DNA of 64,000 nucleotides from Daphnia pulex (lineage: Eukaryota > Arthropoda > Branchiopoda > Diplostraca > Daphniidae), in contig NC_060017.1 in NCBI RefSeq assembly GCF_021134715.1, forward strand, positions 6,634,001 through 6,698,000. The letters run 5' to 3'. The stretch's first letter is position 1. Every line of letters starts with the position of its first letter. Positions 1 through 10,700 of this stretch are shown here, piece by piece. The position numbers and the translations under genes are program-made. The notes under the pieces were generated by a model. The model searched no databases. It had not been told where the DNA came from and saw only the letters and a program-made list of their open reading frames with translations.

Positions 1-22
1 TTTGTCTGATGCTAATTCAAAG

Positions 23-769
23 TAAACTACACACAACTGGTGGACTTACAGGAAAGATTCGAGTCTAAAGTAAGTTTATAAATTTTTTTATTGTAAGTGT
101 CATTTATCATGAAGTATATTTATATTGTATAGTAAAAAAAAACTGTTGTTTTACATACAATATAAAATATATGCAGGACAGGTGTGTGTAATTGACTCAG
201 TTCTGAGTTCCAACAACACTTTACCTGACATCATTTGCATGCTCAGTTATTAACATATTTTCATGCAGGTGAATTTACCATGTCATCCTAAAAGTGTGTA
301 TCCTTTCTTTATTTCAGGGTTTAAAAATTTTGGCCTTTCCTTGTAACCAGTTCATGTCACAAGAACCTGGCACTAGTGAAGAAATCAAATGTTTCATATC
401 TGGGTACAAAGGAGATGGGAAATTTGACGTATTTTCCAAAGTTAACGTCAACGGCGAGGACGCTCATCCTCTTTGGAAATATCTCAAAGAAAAACAGGGC
501 GGTTTGCTGATCGAGTAAGAAATTAACATCAGTGTAATATGGTCTTTTAATTATTAATTTTAAACTTATCTTTGTAGCGCAATTAAATGGAACTTCACCA
601 AGGTTTGTTAAAATTTGTAGCGTCAAACGTAAAAGCTTGCGTATAACACGATTTTTCTTCCCGAATTTAGTTTGTAATCAACAAACAAGGACAGCCGGTG
701 GAACGATGTGCAGCTAACGTCAATCCTTTTGACATGGAGAAATCGATTGTGAAATGCTTGAATGAATAA
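23..769 (+). CDS. GPx: Glutathione peroxidase, phospholipid-hydroperoxide (GPX4) type, 5'-partial
   Basis: Reduces lipid and hydrogen peroxides using glutathione or thioredoxin. Four exons are visible: about 23-69, 318-514, 578-602 and 671-769, with short introns and GT-AG junctions that keep frame. The joined protein reads [13 protein letters not shown], then [18 protein letters not shown], then DAIKWNFTK, then [13 protein letters not shown] and ends in KCLNE. The family's Gln (in FPCNQF) and the Trp-Asn pair (in WNFTK) of the catalytic tetrad are present. The active-site Sec/Cys exon lies left of the window, so I cannot say whether this is a selenoprotein. The long loop missing from GPX4-type monomers is also missing here. 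The start of the first visible exon is uncertain: the acceptor at 21-22 follows a poor pyrimidine tract. The downstream neighbour MOB3 is convergent. Confidence 0.9.
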
Positions 770-770
770 A
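765..770 (+). terminator. AATAAA poly(A) signal overlapping the GPx stop codon
   Basis: The stop codon TAA at 767-769 lies inside the hexamer AATAAA. If this signal is used, the 3' UTR is only about 15-30 nt. No alternative was tested. Confidence 0.4.
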
Positions 771-1174
771 TGGTGAAGCACGTTCACGTTTCTGCATTCA
801 GAAACATCACTTATTCGCATTTCCACTGGGCTATTTTGTAACCAGGCGTGTTCAGATTATTAAAAAAACAGAATTAATTAAAATTCGAATGAGCAGTGAA
901 ATAGGAGCTTTGTATTGCCGTGATGTGTCTTCAAGTTGGGTGCTAAGAATTCGGATGACTTCAGAGCTTCAGAATAAATCATTGAAATATCGTTAAAAAA
1001 AAGTCGTTTCGTGGGATTTGAACAGTTACACCAGACAGCACATACTGAATATTTAGGATTGAAAACGAAGACTTGAATAGTTTAAATAATTATGTGGGAG
1101 ATTCAATCACTAAGATCGTTGAGGAAACACACCTGTCTAATGCCTATGAATATTTACATTGACTGGAACTGTTA

Positions 1175-2208
1175 TCATCGATGATTGGAACGAGAAGGAG
1201 AGCTGGTGTAATCGATAGGAGGGTCCTTGCAAATATGGGCAGTCATTTCCTGCAACGGTTCCAATTCTCGATCCCCAATTAAATCAAATTGGCGAATAAA
1301 ATAATAGAAATGCTTGTAGCATGTGTTAACGTGAGCTTCAGCACCGATCGCTACCAAACGGTCAAAATGGTGAATATAGACGTGGACGAATACGCGGAAC
1401 AGACGAGTCAAAATTTTCTTGCACTGGCTGACAAACGTCTTAGGAAATGGGATATCTGGAAAAAATGGACAGAGTTGTAGCTATGTTGGGGAATTACTAA
1501 GAATAGCCAAACTTACCAGTACTAACAGGGAAAAGAGACTCATTGTTTATTTGACCTTCAGCCCACTCCATCAGCAATGAGATATATTGAGGAGCTGGTA
1601 ATTTTGTGGGCTTCTTGTACTTATTGCCATCAGCCCATAGATATTCAAATTTAGGTCCTCCAGACATGGTTGGGCATGATGCCTCTGAACAATAATCAGA
1701 TATAGTTCCATAGATAAGGTTTATGCGATTGAAGAAGTCCACCACTATGTCAAGAAGAGAAAATAGTGTTAATTAACTTATATTGGGTTCAACATTTTAA
1801 TGTGATTTTTTTACCATGAACTGCAATCCAATCATTCAGATCTTCACCAGGAGGTAGTAAGACTGCAGCTCGAAGATTTATTCCAGAACTTAATGAAGCC
1901 TGTGCTTGTGTGTGTAAGGAATAGCGCAATGTTCCAGGTTCAAACTTTTTTTTTGGTTTGAATGTCTGAAAAGAGAACCAGAATGTTATGAAACCGGTAA
2001 GATAACAAACCGGAAATAGACGGTGGTTGTAAACAACTTGTTTCGATAATGCGGATTTAAGCTAAGGGATCGTCGGATGCAAGAAAGTTGTTTAAAGTAT
2101 TTACAACAAGCGTCTTTAAGATCCAACGCCAGTCGTATCTTAAAGAAATTTGGTGAATTTCATTACCTTTCCTTTTTGGAAAAAGTCGACAAAGCCACTA
2201 AGGGCCAT
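1175..2208 (-). CDS. Mob3: MOB kinase activator 3 (MOB3 family), complete
   Basis: MOB proteins are small zinc-binding adaptors that bind NDR/LATS or MST kinases in Hippo-like signalling. Four exons on the minus strand: 2208-2167, 1965-1815, 1744-1517 and 1455-1175, total 702 nt, 233 residues. The protein starts [14 protein letters not shown] and continues [67 protein letters not shown] and [17 protein letters not shown]. These match the MOB3 subgroup rather than MOB1 or MOB4. The paired Cys (CSEASC) and His ([15 protein letters not shown]) zinc ligands are present. Length is typical for the family plus a short Ser/Arg-rich tail. All junctions are GT-AG and in phase. It lies head-to-head with RpL32, and its 3' end converges on GPx. 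Confidence 0.94.
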
Positions 2209-2601
2209 TTCAATTGGCGTTGAATTAAATGAACAATTTTTGACGATCAAAAACACAACACAACTTCCTCCTGTCTCACACCATCAAACACAAAAAAAAT
2301 TTCTGCTACACTACCCGAGGGCTTTTAAAAGTCTTCAATTATTATTTTTTTTTGTTACTGAAATATCAAGGCAGATAATAATATCTATCAATAAAATATT
2401 TAAAAAATTGCTTGGTATCAACTAAATAATCAACTTAGATTTACTTCAAAACTTTATATTAAATCTGGCAAATTTTCTAACATAATAACATTTCAAAGGA
2501 AACTGTTTAGAAACGCTCGAATTTATAAAATCTCACACTTGACTCAGTTGGCAGCACTGTTTCGTCGTGCACTTCTAGTTTTGGGGTCTCCTTTAGCTTC
2601 T
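2209..2601. promoter_or_regulatory. Shared intergenic promoter between Mob3 (-) and RpL32 (+)
   Basis: Fewer than 400 bp separate the Mob3 start codon from the RpL32 5' end, so both divergent promoters and the Mob3 5' UTR must lie here. It is AT-rich with no ORF of note. The RpL32 end shows a pyrimidine run typical of the TCT initiator of ribosomal protein genes. No TATA box is evident for either gene. Confidence 0.6.
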
Positions 2602-2625
2602 CTTTCATTGGGCCACTTCAACCTG
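2602..2625 (+). promoter_or_regulatory. RpL32 TCT-type initiator and 5' UTR exon
   Basis: The run TTCTCTTTCATTGGG fits the polypyrimidine initiator (Y-C-TTT-Y) of translation-machinery genes, with the start near C2602. The short exon ends at ACCTG followed by GTACGT. It is spliced to an acceptor at 2859. The exact start is inferred from the motif. Confidence 0.5.
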
Positions 2626-2874
2626 GTACGTTACAACGTGAATTTTCTAAAATTTATCTGAGTTCATCCTTTTAAAGAAGCATCCAATAGATTCAGATTT
2701 ATTTCTAGTTTATTGCTGGTATTTTGTGATTCATTTCAAGTGTTGATATGTTTTGGTGTTGTGGGGAAAACTTTTTTTGGTGCGGTTTTTGTTTTCCGGG
2801 CACCGTATGTGGGAACTGGTTGACGGTGTTTTAATCTATGTTTTTTTCATTTCTTGCAGAATTAGGACCTCAAG

Positions 2875-3574
2875 ATGGCCATTCGCCCTGCATCAAAGCC
2901 GAAGATCGTCAAAAAGAGGACGAAGCAGTTCATTCGTCATCAAAGCGATCGATATGACAAGCTGAAGGTATAAAGATTTGACATTTTTGTATGAAGTCAT
3001 TCTAACTGAAATTTTGCCTTTAACAGAGGAACTGGCGTAGACCTAAGGGTATTGACAACAGAGTCCGCAGGAAGTTCAAGGGACAGTACCTTATGCCAAA
3101 AGTTGGTTATGGTTCAGCCAAAAACACTAAGCACATGCTTCCCAATGGCTTCAGGAAAGTCGTTGTTAACAACGTCAAGGTGTGTTCAATTTTCATATGC
3201 AATGTTTTTATCTGTATTTGTCTAGTAGGAATTCGAAAGTATAGCTATATGGTTGATCGCTGAGAAGCCAACCAAGGAATTGATAGGTTCATTCCACTGA
3301 AATTAAATTATTAAGATTCTCTAATTATTTCATTATCAATATTACCACTTGCTGATCAATTATATGTAATCCCTGATTCTGTTACTATTAATTGATTATC
3401 ATTGTACATTTATAGGAGTTGGAAATCCTGATGATGCAGAACCGCAAATATTGTGCCGAGATTGCTCACGCCGTCTCGTCCAAGAAGCGCAAGACCATCG
3501 TCGAAAGAGCCAAGCAATTGGCCATCAAGATCACCAACCCCAACGCCCGCCTCCGCTCAGAGGAGAACGAATAA
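2875..3574 (+). CDS. RpL32: 60S ribosomal protein L32 (eL32)
   Basis: Structural protein of the large ribosomal subunit. Three coding exons, 2875-2967, 3027-3179 and 3416-3574, give 134 residues, the normal eL32 length. The protein begins [19 protein letters not shown], continues [57 protein letters not shown] and ends RLRSEENE. All are eL32 signatures. Junctions are GT-AG and phase 0. The intron at 2968-3026 is only 59 bp. A leader exon lies upstream at about 2602-2625, and the acceptor at 2859 leaves 15 nt of 5' UTR before the ATG. The stop codon overlaps an AATAAA hexamer. Confidence 0.97.
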
Positions 3575-3575
3575 A
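3570..3575 (+). terminator. AATAAA poly(A) signal overlapping the RpL32 stop codon
   Basis: The stop TAA (3572-3574) is embedded in AATAAA, as in GPx. A very short 3' UTR is implied, common for ribosomal protein mRNAs. Confidence 0.45.
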
Positions 3576-3922
3576 GATGAAGAGTTATGCGTGTGTGGAA
3601 TGGCTTATGATGTGTATTGCTACAGTTACAAATACATCAAAAGCATTTTCCCCTTCCAAGGAATTATTTTTTAATATTTAAATCTTGGGGTCTCTCTTGG
3701 GAATTCATATAGCTTGTTTTATCATACTGAGTTATTACATCCATTAACAAGTATGAATTTCTTATGATCCAGTCAGGGTAAATCCAACTCCGCATTTGCA
3801 TGAAGATTTCCGCCATCTAGCGGTCTAAAAACCTAATAAATTGTAGACAGCGACACCTAGCGGCGTTCAGGTATCAAAACAGTTACATTTTGGTTATTCA
3901 TTTGTTATGGAGAGCAAACACA
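3575..3922. other. Intergenic gap: RpL32 3' end and putative promoter of next gene
   Basis: AT-rich, no coding potential. It holds the short RpL32 3' UTR and two CTCF-like motifs. The right edge leads into a possible start exon at 3923. Confidence 0.5.
3811..3823. promoter_or_regulatory. CTCF-like motif CGCCATCTAGCGG
   Basis: On the reverse strand this reads CCGCTAGATGGCG, close to the CTCF zinc-finger core (CCNCTAGATGGCG type). The identical 13-mer occurs at 24093-24105, and a related CACCTAGCGGCG lies 40 bp downstream at 3854-3865. It lies in the 350 bp gap between the RpL32 3' end and the next putative start exon. Function is inferred from motif resemblance alone. Confidence 0.45.
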
Positions 3923-3974
3923 ATGAGTGAACTAGAATTCGAAGATGAGGCCGCTTCAGGAGAATTTTCTGAAG
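3923..3974 (+). CDS. Putative first coding exon of an unidentified gene
   Basis: The sequence CACAATGAGT has a good context for initiation and encodes MSELEFEDEAASGEFSE. It is followed by a strong GTAAGT donor in phase 1. The acidic, non-repetitive N-terminus looks like a genuine start exon, but I recognise no family. One phase-compatible continuation uses the acceptor at about 4259 (GGCAG) and adds about 24 codons before a stop near 4325. I could not confirm it. Everything between about 3975 and 5130 is otherwise without clear coding sequence. Confidence 0.35.
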
Positions 3975-5150
3975 GTAAGTGATATTGTCATTTCACATTT
4001 CTAATCAGTTATTGGTTACCTTTGATTGGGCAACCGGAAACAGTTGGAAATATCTAAATTAGATGATGAAAACGTGTATGTCGAAGTCCTTTGTCACTTA
4101 ACCTCTTTGGGCATCGATTGACATACATCTGATGTCGGTAATGGCTTACCATGAACATGTCATGTTCTCTTGGGTATGTATAATGATAAGAAATGATGTC
4201 TCAATTGATATTCATACTTGAGTTTCAACCTCTACTTCTTCTTAAAGTTGTTGCTAGGCAGACCCCCGTTGCTCTGATCAACAGTCGGATTCCCCTTTCC
4301 AAATTTCAGATCACAGATTTGGGTAACTTGCTTGCCAAAAAATTTTGATTCTACTATTGGATTAGGGTCCTTCTTTCAAGTATAGCTGTCCTCTCTACCA
4401 GCAAATACTGGTTAGAGCAGCTAACTGTACCAGATACCCTTATGTGGTCAGCAGTTTTGTTCTTACTCTTGATTGAGCTCAATTATGTTATCATTTCTAG
4501 GTTTTTTTTTTAAAAACACCTTTTCAAGTCATTTACCAAAGAGGATTTGTGTGGGGACGCAAGATACACACACACAGACACTCTGTCCATCACAAATATG
4601 GAATAGCCCAAAGAATGTGTAATATCATTGGCGTTGAAATAGGAAAAAATGTGAGAGCAGGGCGGGGCTTTTTATCCCAATCATGAAACAGTTCCGGGGC
4701 GACGAAACACACGGATTTCCAGAAGACCTTTACATCTATCTTCTCAAAATCTGTTCAAGGTTAATTCGAATGAACCATGTGTGACGTCAAAAACGGCTAC
4801 TACGACGAATAAGTGAGAGGCATTCGATGCCGAGTTCCTGCCCAGCCCTTGTCCATCGCCCAGGCTAGAGGACTGATCCGTTAAATAGCTCTTACGATAC
4901 ACATCGTACGACCTTGTCCTTCGCCGGCGTATCCACCTTTTTTTTACTTCGTAGCGGATCTCACGTTTTTTTCCCCCTTTTGACATGGGTAGTGGTTAGA
5001 TTGTGTAGGGCGAGGAGGTATGATTGTCGTTGTTAAACGATTGATCGAGAAAGACGTTCAGTATCGTTGCTCGAGTTTGAGTTGAATTTTTAGTTGGGAA
5101 AAACAAAGTGTTCATTTTTCTTGAAGTTCAGGCGTGTGTTGATTGATGTG
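3975..5150. other. Stretch with no gene I can support
   Basis: AT-rich, probably intron and intergenic. A minus-strand open frame at 4744-4986 is Arg/Lys-rich, has no family resemblance and no flanking splice logic, so I do not call it. A strong acceptor (TTGAAGTTCAG) at 5120-5130 precedes the next putative coding exon. Confidence 0.4.
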
Positions 5151-5529
5151 ATGGGCGACTGCAACGGCATGGATTACTTGAGTTTCGAAGTCTTGAATTA
5201 CGACGAGATCGACCCTGACCTGTGGGCCTACTGGACATCGACTGGTAAAAAAGAAACAAAAAATTGATAGAACAAAAGACACAATTGATCCGAAATGTGG
5301 ATGGGTTGCTTGTCAAGGTCTTCCCCCTCTTTTTTTTTTCTTTCTTAGAGTAGACGCAGTGGCACCATCAGAAGGATGCGCGTGAGTCTTTTATTGATGA
5401 AATGCGATGACATGTGTCGTGAGATTTCTTTTGTCGCCGTCTAGTACTACGCTTGATTGGGCGCTGTTGAGGAAATGGGCGGACAACGGATTGTTTCAAT
5501 GCTTTCCATGGAATAGCCCTTGTATGTAG
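5151..5529 (+). CDS. Putative small three-exon protein of unknown function
   Basis: Exons 5151-5244, 5351-5381 and 5445-5529 join in phase to a 69-residue protein. It begins MGDCNGMDYLSFEVLNYDEI, continues DPDLWAYWTST, VDAVAPSEGCA and TTLDWALLRKWADNGLFQCF, and ends PWNSPCM. Donors are GTAAAA, GTGAGT and a strong GTATGT near the end of exon 3. If that last donor is used with the acceptor at about 5623, a stop forms exactly at the junction. I recognise no domain. The amphipathic, Trp-rich C-terminal half is not low-complexity, unlike its surroundings. The acceptor of exon 2 is the second of two adjacent AGs, which lowers confidence. It could instead be the 5' part of a longer gene. Confidence 0.3.
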
Positions 5530-7709
5530 ATCTGGTTCTAAAAGCCTTGAGGAGAAAGCTAAACGACAACAACAATAAAAGAAGAAGAAAAACCTCTTTT
5601 TTTGTTTTTGTTTTATGTTTCAGAGAATTCCAGCGGGACCTTGATGAATCGTAATAATGTCCGGCAAGCAATTTTACTGGGTCCAATTAATTCCTCCTAG
5701 CTCTTGTCTCTCTCCTATCTTTATCTCTCGTCCGTTCGTGTCCCTGGTTCTTCCAATCTCCTGCGCAGGCACGTGTTGAGGTGGTTGAACTGGCTAGACT
5801 CCTTTTCTTGCTTTTCTCTTTCGGCTAGTAGTACAGTAGTTATGGTAGGGTGGTAGGTCTCTCTCCTGCTAGTGTACAGCATCTGTTCCCTCGTCCAGTC
5901 GGTCGGTGTCTGCGCGTTGGCCTCCTTTTTGGTTGTTGCCTTTTGGAAAACGGCTGCTTTGATCCCGTTCTGCACTAATTTTAGACTCGCATTTATCTTA
6001 CGTTCAGACTACGGGCGCTACGATCTACTTTGGCTCTGATCGGTCGGCGACATTCGGCTCCCTATCATTTTGAAACGAAAACAAAGCCAACATTTTTGTA
6101 ACATTTTTAATCGCTGTTTTATTGTTGCACGATGGAAGATGGCTGACTCTCTCTCTCTCTCTCTTGTAGAAAAACGTAATCGATTTCTGTAACAGCATCT
6201 CACACACACACATGTGTGTGTGTGGAAGATATTCTTTTCTTATTTTTTTAAAAAAAGCTCTACGGTGAAATTCCGTCAGGTTTGCTTTCCAATTTGGTGG
6301 AATGGTGGCGCTGGAGTTGCTGGGCAAAGTCGTAGTCCATGAAAAACTCTGGCTGAGGTTTTTCTGCGACGGCCCTGAAGTTCAGGCCAGTCGGTGGCAC
6401 GAAGCTGGCCAAAGCTGTTGTGTGTGTTCCGCGGGACTGTGTATGTGTGTGTGTGCGCGGGCGCGGGTGTGTGCGTGAGTGCATTGTGTAGGGATCCCGG
6501 CCGACTCGCTCCTCCTACTCATCTTTGGCACCTCCCCTTGGGCCCCCCTCTTTTTCGTATTCCCTCTCGCCGTTTCTCCACCACCACCACCACCCCCTCT
6601 CCATTTTTGTGTTGTCTCTTTTTTTGGTTTTTTGTTTTAATCGCAACTGCGGATTCTTGCGGATTGCCCGGACTGGAAAAAGAGAGAGTCTCAGTCTCTC
6701 TGGCCGCTCGACAACTCTGCCGCGCTGTTTCTTCGTGTTGTTTTAGTTTTTAGTTTTAGTTGGTCTTCTTCTTCTTCTTCTGGTTCGGCCGATTCCCGCA
6801 GACTGTGTTCTCGTGACTCTGTTGCGAATGTGCCCAATCGAACGTCATCTGGGAAGTAGAAGACTCTTTGCCGCCTGCCGAACGACGACGACGACAAAGA
6901 AGAAGAAGTGCTGTGCTCTGCTGCTGCTGCTGCTCCGCTGCTGCTGCGATCTGCCGGCTCACCGGAAGGCCAATAAGCCGAGATCTGCTGGGCGGCTCCT
7001 GCAGCTCCTCGTCGGCAACAAAGAAGAAGAAGCCGTTTGGCAAGTCGGGCCGGATTCGCGGATCGACCGGTGCCGTGTCACGGATCGGAACCGATTCGAC
7101 GATCCAAAAAATCTTCGGCCAAGCAAGTCGACGTCGGTTCGGCAAGACGACAAGGACGACGGCCATCACGGCAGCGACGACGTCGGTCAATCACCCGCAT
7201 CCGAACCGAAACCTCCTCCGTGTTACCCGACAGCTCCTACTACTTTTGCCTACCGTCGACTTTAGCACGGGCAGTTGTCGGACGTCATATTTTTAGCATC
7301 ATCGCCATTATTCCGCCAATCTCCGCGTCCTTAGTGTCGTGTCTTTATTACCCATCCATCCATCCGCCGGTTTGAAAGGCCTCCCCCCCCCCCCCTTATC
7401 GATTCGCACACACTGAACCAACAAGGGACCAACTCTCCTCTCCCGTTACTACCCCAAAACCCCCCCTCTCGACCCAGTCCAAAAAGAAAACGTCACGCCG
7501 GATAAAATTTGCTATTTTGCCGTATATTCAAATTTTGGGAGTCAGCAACAAGAGAGAAAAAGAATAATCGTCACAGTTGAGAACTCGACAACTTCTTTCC
7601 TGTCCTTTGTTTGTTTGCTACTGCTACCCGTCCGTCCGTCCATCCGTTTCGTTCCATTCCGCTCGTCGTCCCCGGCCAGCCGGCTGGCTGTAAAATTCAC
7701 ACATTCACC
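5530..7709 (+). other. Upstream region and probable 5' leader of Pur-alpha
   Basis: Low-complexity DNA: CT, CA/TG, TTC and CTG/CTC runs, then a GC-rich stretch from about 6400 to 7300. Overlapping open frames at 6813-7265 and 6868-7296 are Arg/Ser/Thr-rich products of trinucleotide repeats and are not called. Several upstream ATGs would precede the Pur-alpha start if transcription begins this far up. No TATA box or initiator could be assigned with confidence. Confidence 0.4.
6201..6224. repeat. 24-bp perfect palindrome of (CA)6(TG)6
   Basis: A CA run meets a TG run head-on, forming a perfect palindrome able to extrude a cruciform or Z-DNA. It lies upstream of the Pur-alpha start. Confidence 0.8.
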
Positions 7710-10700
7710 ATGTTTGGTGGTTCCGATTCCAGTGACGGAGGCGGTGATTTCGATAGTAGAGACGTGTATCACCAACAGCAGCAGCAGCAGCATCATCATC
7801 GTCATCAACGAAGCGGTCGAACTGATCAACGGCCCACTCCCGGAGGCGGTGGTGTCGCTGGTGGTGGTGCTAGTAGTGCAGGAGCAGGAGCAGGAGGTGG
7901 TAGTAATGTTGGCCGCGATTACCATCATCCGCCGCGTGAGACTCGCCATTTCCGCAGCGGCGGCGGCGGCGGCGGTAGTGGCGGCGCGGATAGCGACATT
8001 TCTGGGTTAGGATCCGATTTAGCAGGTAACAGACATGCACACATAACGTCTACCATAGATGCCGGGTGTCACCGTGACACTATATGATTTTTCTTTCTCC
8101 TTTGTCTCCCTTTGTCGCCTCTATCGAATCCGCCAGAACCCGAAAGCGGCTGCAAGTGTGTGTACACTGTACACACACAAAGAGAGTAGTAGACAGAAGT
8201 TGCGTGGCTGCAAGTTTTGTAGTGTCTAGCTGGTGCCACTGTTGTCGGGGGCTACCCATCCAGGTGACACACACTCAGACACACCATGGATCGATCGATC
8301 CTGACTAATCCGCGGGAGCCAGAAGGGGGTTCACTCGTTCCCCCTCTTTGTCTCCTTCGCTACATGTCTATCTATTTCATTTTTAATTTCATCTCTTTTG
8401 CCCCATGAAAAATAAAATAAGGTTGGCTTATTTTTATTTTTCCGAGACAAAGATTTTTGCCCGTTTGTTTCTTTTGTGTCTGGCAGCGTGGAGTCGAGGA
8501 CGAAACCATTAACCTACTAAGGGAAAGAAGAAAGAAAGAAAGAAAAAAGTCGCCAGCCACTCTTTTTTTTTCGTCTTTCCCGAAGGGGTAATATATTTGT
8601 CGGTCATTGGATGTCGGGAAAAATCGGACAAATGCGCACACCCAGTTCAGATAGTATAAGCCTAGACAACACACGCAACATCTCCCCCCTCCATTCGTTG
8701 GGTTGATTGATGCGCTGCCGGACACACAAAACAAAAAGTAGACAGTTGGGCAACGACACTGCAGATTACTATGGTACATCGTGTAACAAATGAAATCAAT
8801 TGCCTCGTTAGTTTCAGGTTTCCCAATCACAAAAGCGAAGCCATTAGTTAGTGCGTCCTGTTCACCAGTGCACACGAAGGACTTTTGCGATAATGACGAG
8901 ACTCTGGCGTTCGGTTTTACAGGTAGAAAATGAAGAAGGAAAGGAAAGGAAAGAAAAGGGTTAGACCGGTGCAATTTTCACGATCGTTCATCATCCGGCA
9001 CGTTCACCCACTTTCATCTTTTATTGTGTTTTTCCAACCCTCTTTTTTTTCTTTATTTTATTTTCGTGTTGGAAACACAACAGGAGGAAGGGAATTTCAT
9101 TTATTCGCTTAACCTAAAAAAAAGAAGAAAATAAAGTTGGTGGGTTTTTTCCCCCTTTTCTTTTTCAATTGCCCCGTCACTTTTGGTTGGTAAGTGCGCA
9201 ATCCATTGCGCATCATTTGAATGGAAGCGCTTGCTTGCCGAAAGGAAGAAGAAGAAAAAGTCTGATGAAAATTGGATGAAAAGAGGAACCCGAAAAAGAA
9301 GTGAAATAAAACGGTTTGCACGCACGAACCAGGTGGTGGAACGAGCGAAAAAAGAAAAAAAAAGTTGCGGAGAGACACAACAACAACGGCAGCCTCGGGC
9401 CCAGACGACTTGCCCATTTTTTCTTAAAATATTTTCCTTTTTTTTTTTTTTTTTTGATTATTTATATTCGGGAAAAAGAAAAAAAAAAGAGTCGAATCTG
9501 TTTTTGTATTTGCGGTGCGGCCGCGTGTGAACGGTCTGGTGACTTGGCGAAATGGGAGGAAGAGAAGAGAGAAAGCCGAAAACCCACCCACCCACACCGT
9601 CGTCGTCGCCATATAAATGCGAAATTGAACGAAAATGGAGGAATGAGAGAGAGAGAGAGAGAATAAGAATAAAAAAAGTCAGAAAGAAAGAAAGAGGAAA
9701 AAAATATGCGCGCACACACAACACAACCGCGGGCAAATGTTAAGTCAGACAGTCGGTTCGGGAGTGAGAGAGAAATCGTCGGATCTGTCTGGAAACCGTT
9801 TTTCGGTCCAGACGCTCGGCCCGCAACGAAAAAAAATGGGGGCGGGTAGCAGCGGGAGAGCGACCGACGACGGCGACGGCTTCGGGATAAAATAGAGAGA
9901 GAGTATTGATCCACTCACGCACGCACTCACATACACACACAGACCCGACGATCCGACCTTGGCCCGTTTTCACACATATACGTACACCGGGAGCTCTCTG
10001 CTGCCCCGTGTAGACTTTGGCTTCTATATATAAATGCTGTGAGCAACTCTTTTTGTTTTATCCTCTTCTTGATCATCACAGTTTGGGTTCACGAAACTTT
10101 GACGCGATGACCGATATTGCCTACCCCAAACAAACGCATTGATTGGCTTATTGTCGCCCATTTTTCCCACCTATTTCTAAGGTGGTTTGTGCCGTTGGGA
10201 AAAAACGGAATTTTTATGCCCTTTTATGGTGACATCCCAGTCTGTGCACGTGTAGTTAACCCCCCCTCCAACGGAATAGGGTAGAGAGGTAGAGATGAAT
10301 TATAAATCACGTGATAGGTGTGAACTAGACAAAGAGGGAGGGGGGGGGGTAGACAGTGGAAATATAAAAACCGCAAAAAGTATTGAATTGAAGAAAGGAA
10401 AAAAGAAAAGAAAAGACACATCAGGGAGCTGTCTGTCTTTTCTCTTTGATTGCTATGTGCTTCCATTTTGTTAGCCAATGTCCTTGTCTGCCATTGCTCC
10501 ACGATAGCGACACGTGCTGCTCACCTGACCCCACCCCCTTATTCCCGACAGGTGTCGTCTACAACTGGATCGAATCAAAAGGGGGAAAATCTATTTCCAT
10601 TAAAGCCATTTTGATAGAATATGTGGGGGTAGGAAGCTATGGCCATGACTAAAAAACTAAACAATTGACGATCGTGTGACATTGGACTGACCACCCAAAT

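Noticed and set aside
1003..1090. tRNA-like 3' end on the minus strand (TTCAAATCCCAC... then T run)
   Set aside because: A B-box-like TTCAAATCC and a T-run terminator are present, but I find no T-stem pairing, no A box and no acceptor-stem partner. Chance resemblance.
4744..4986. 80-codon minus-strand frame, Arg/Lys-rich start
   Set aside because: No family resemblance, no flanking splice sites or promoter, basic repeats from skewed composition.
6813..7296. Two overlapping 140-150-codon frames upstream of Pur-alpha
   Set aside because: Products of AAG, CTG and GAC-type triplet repeats in the leader region; all frames are open because of composition.
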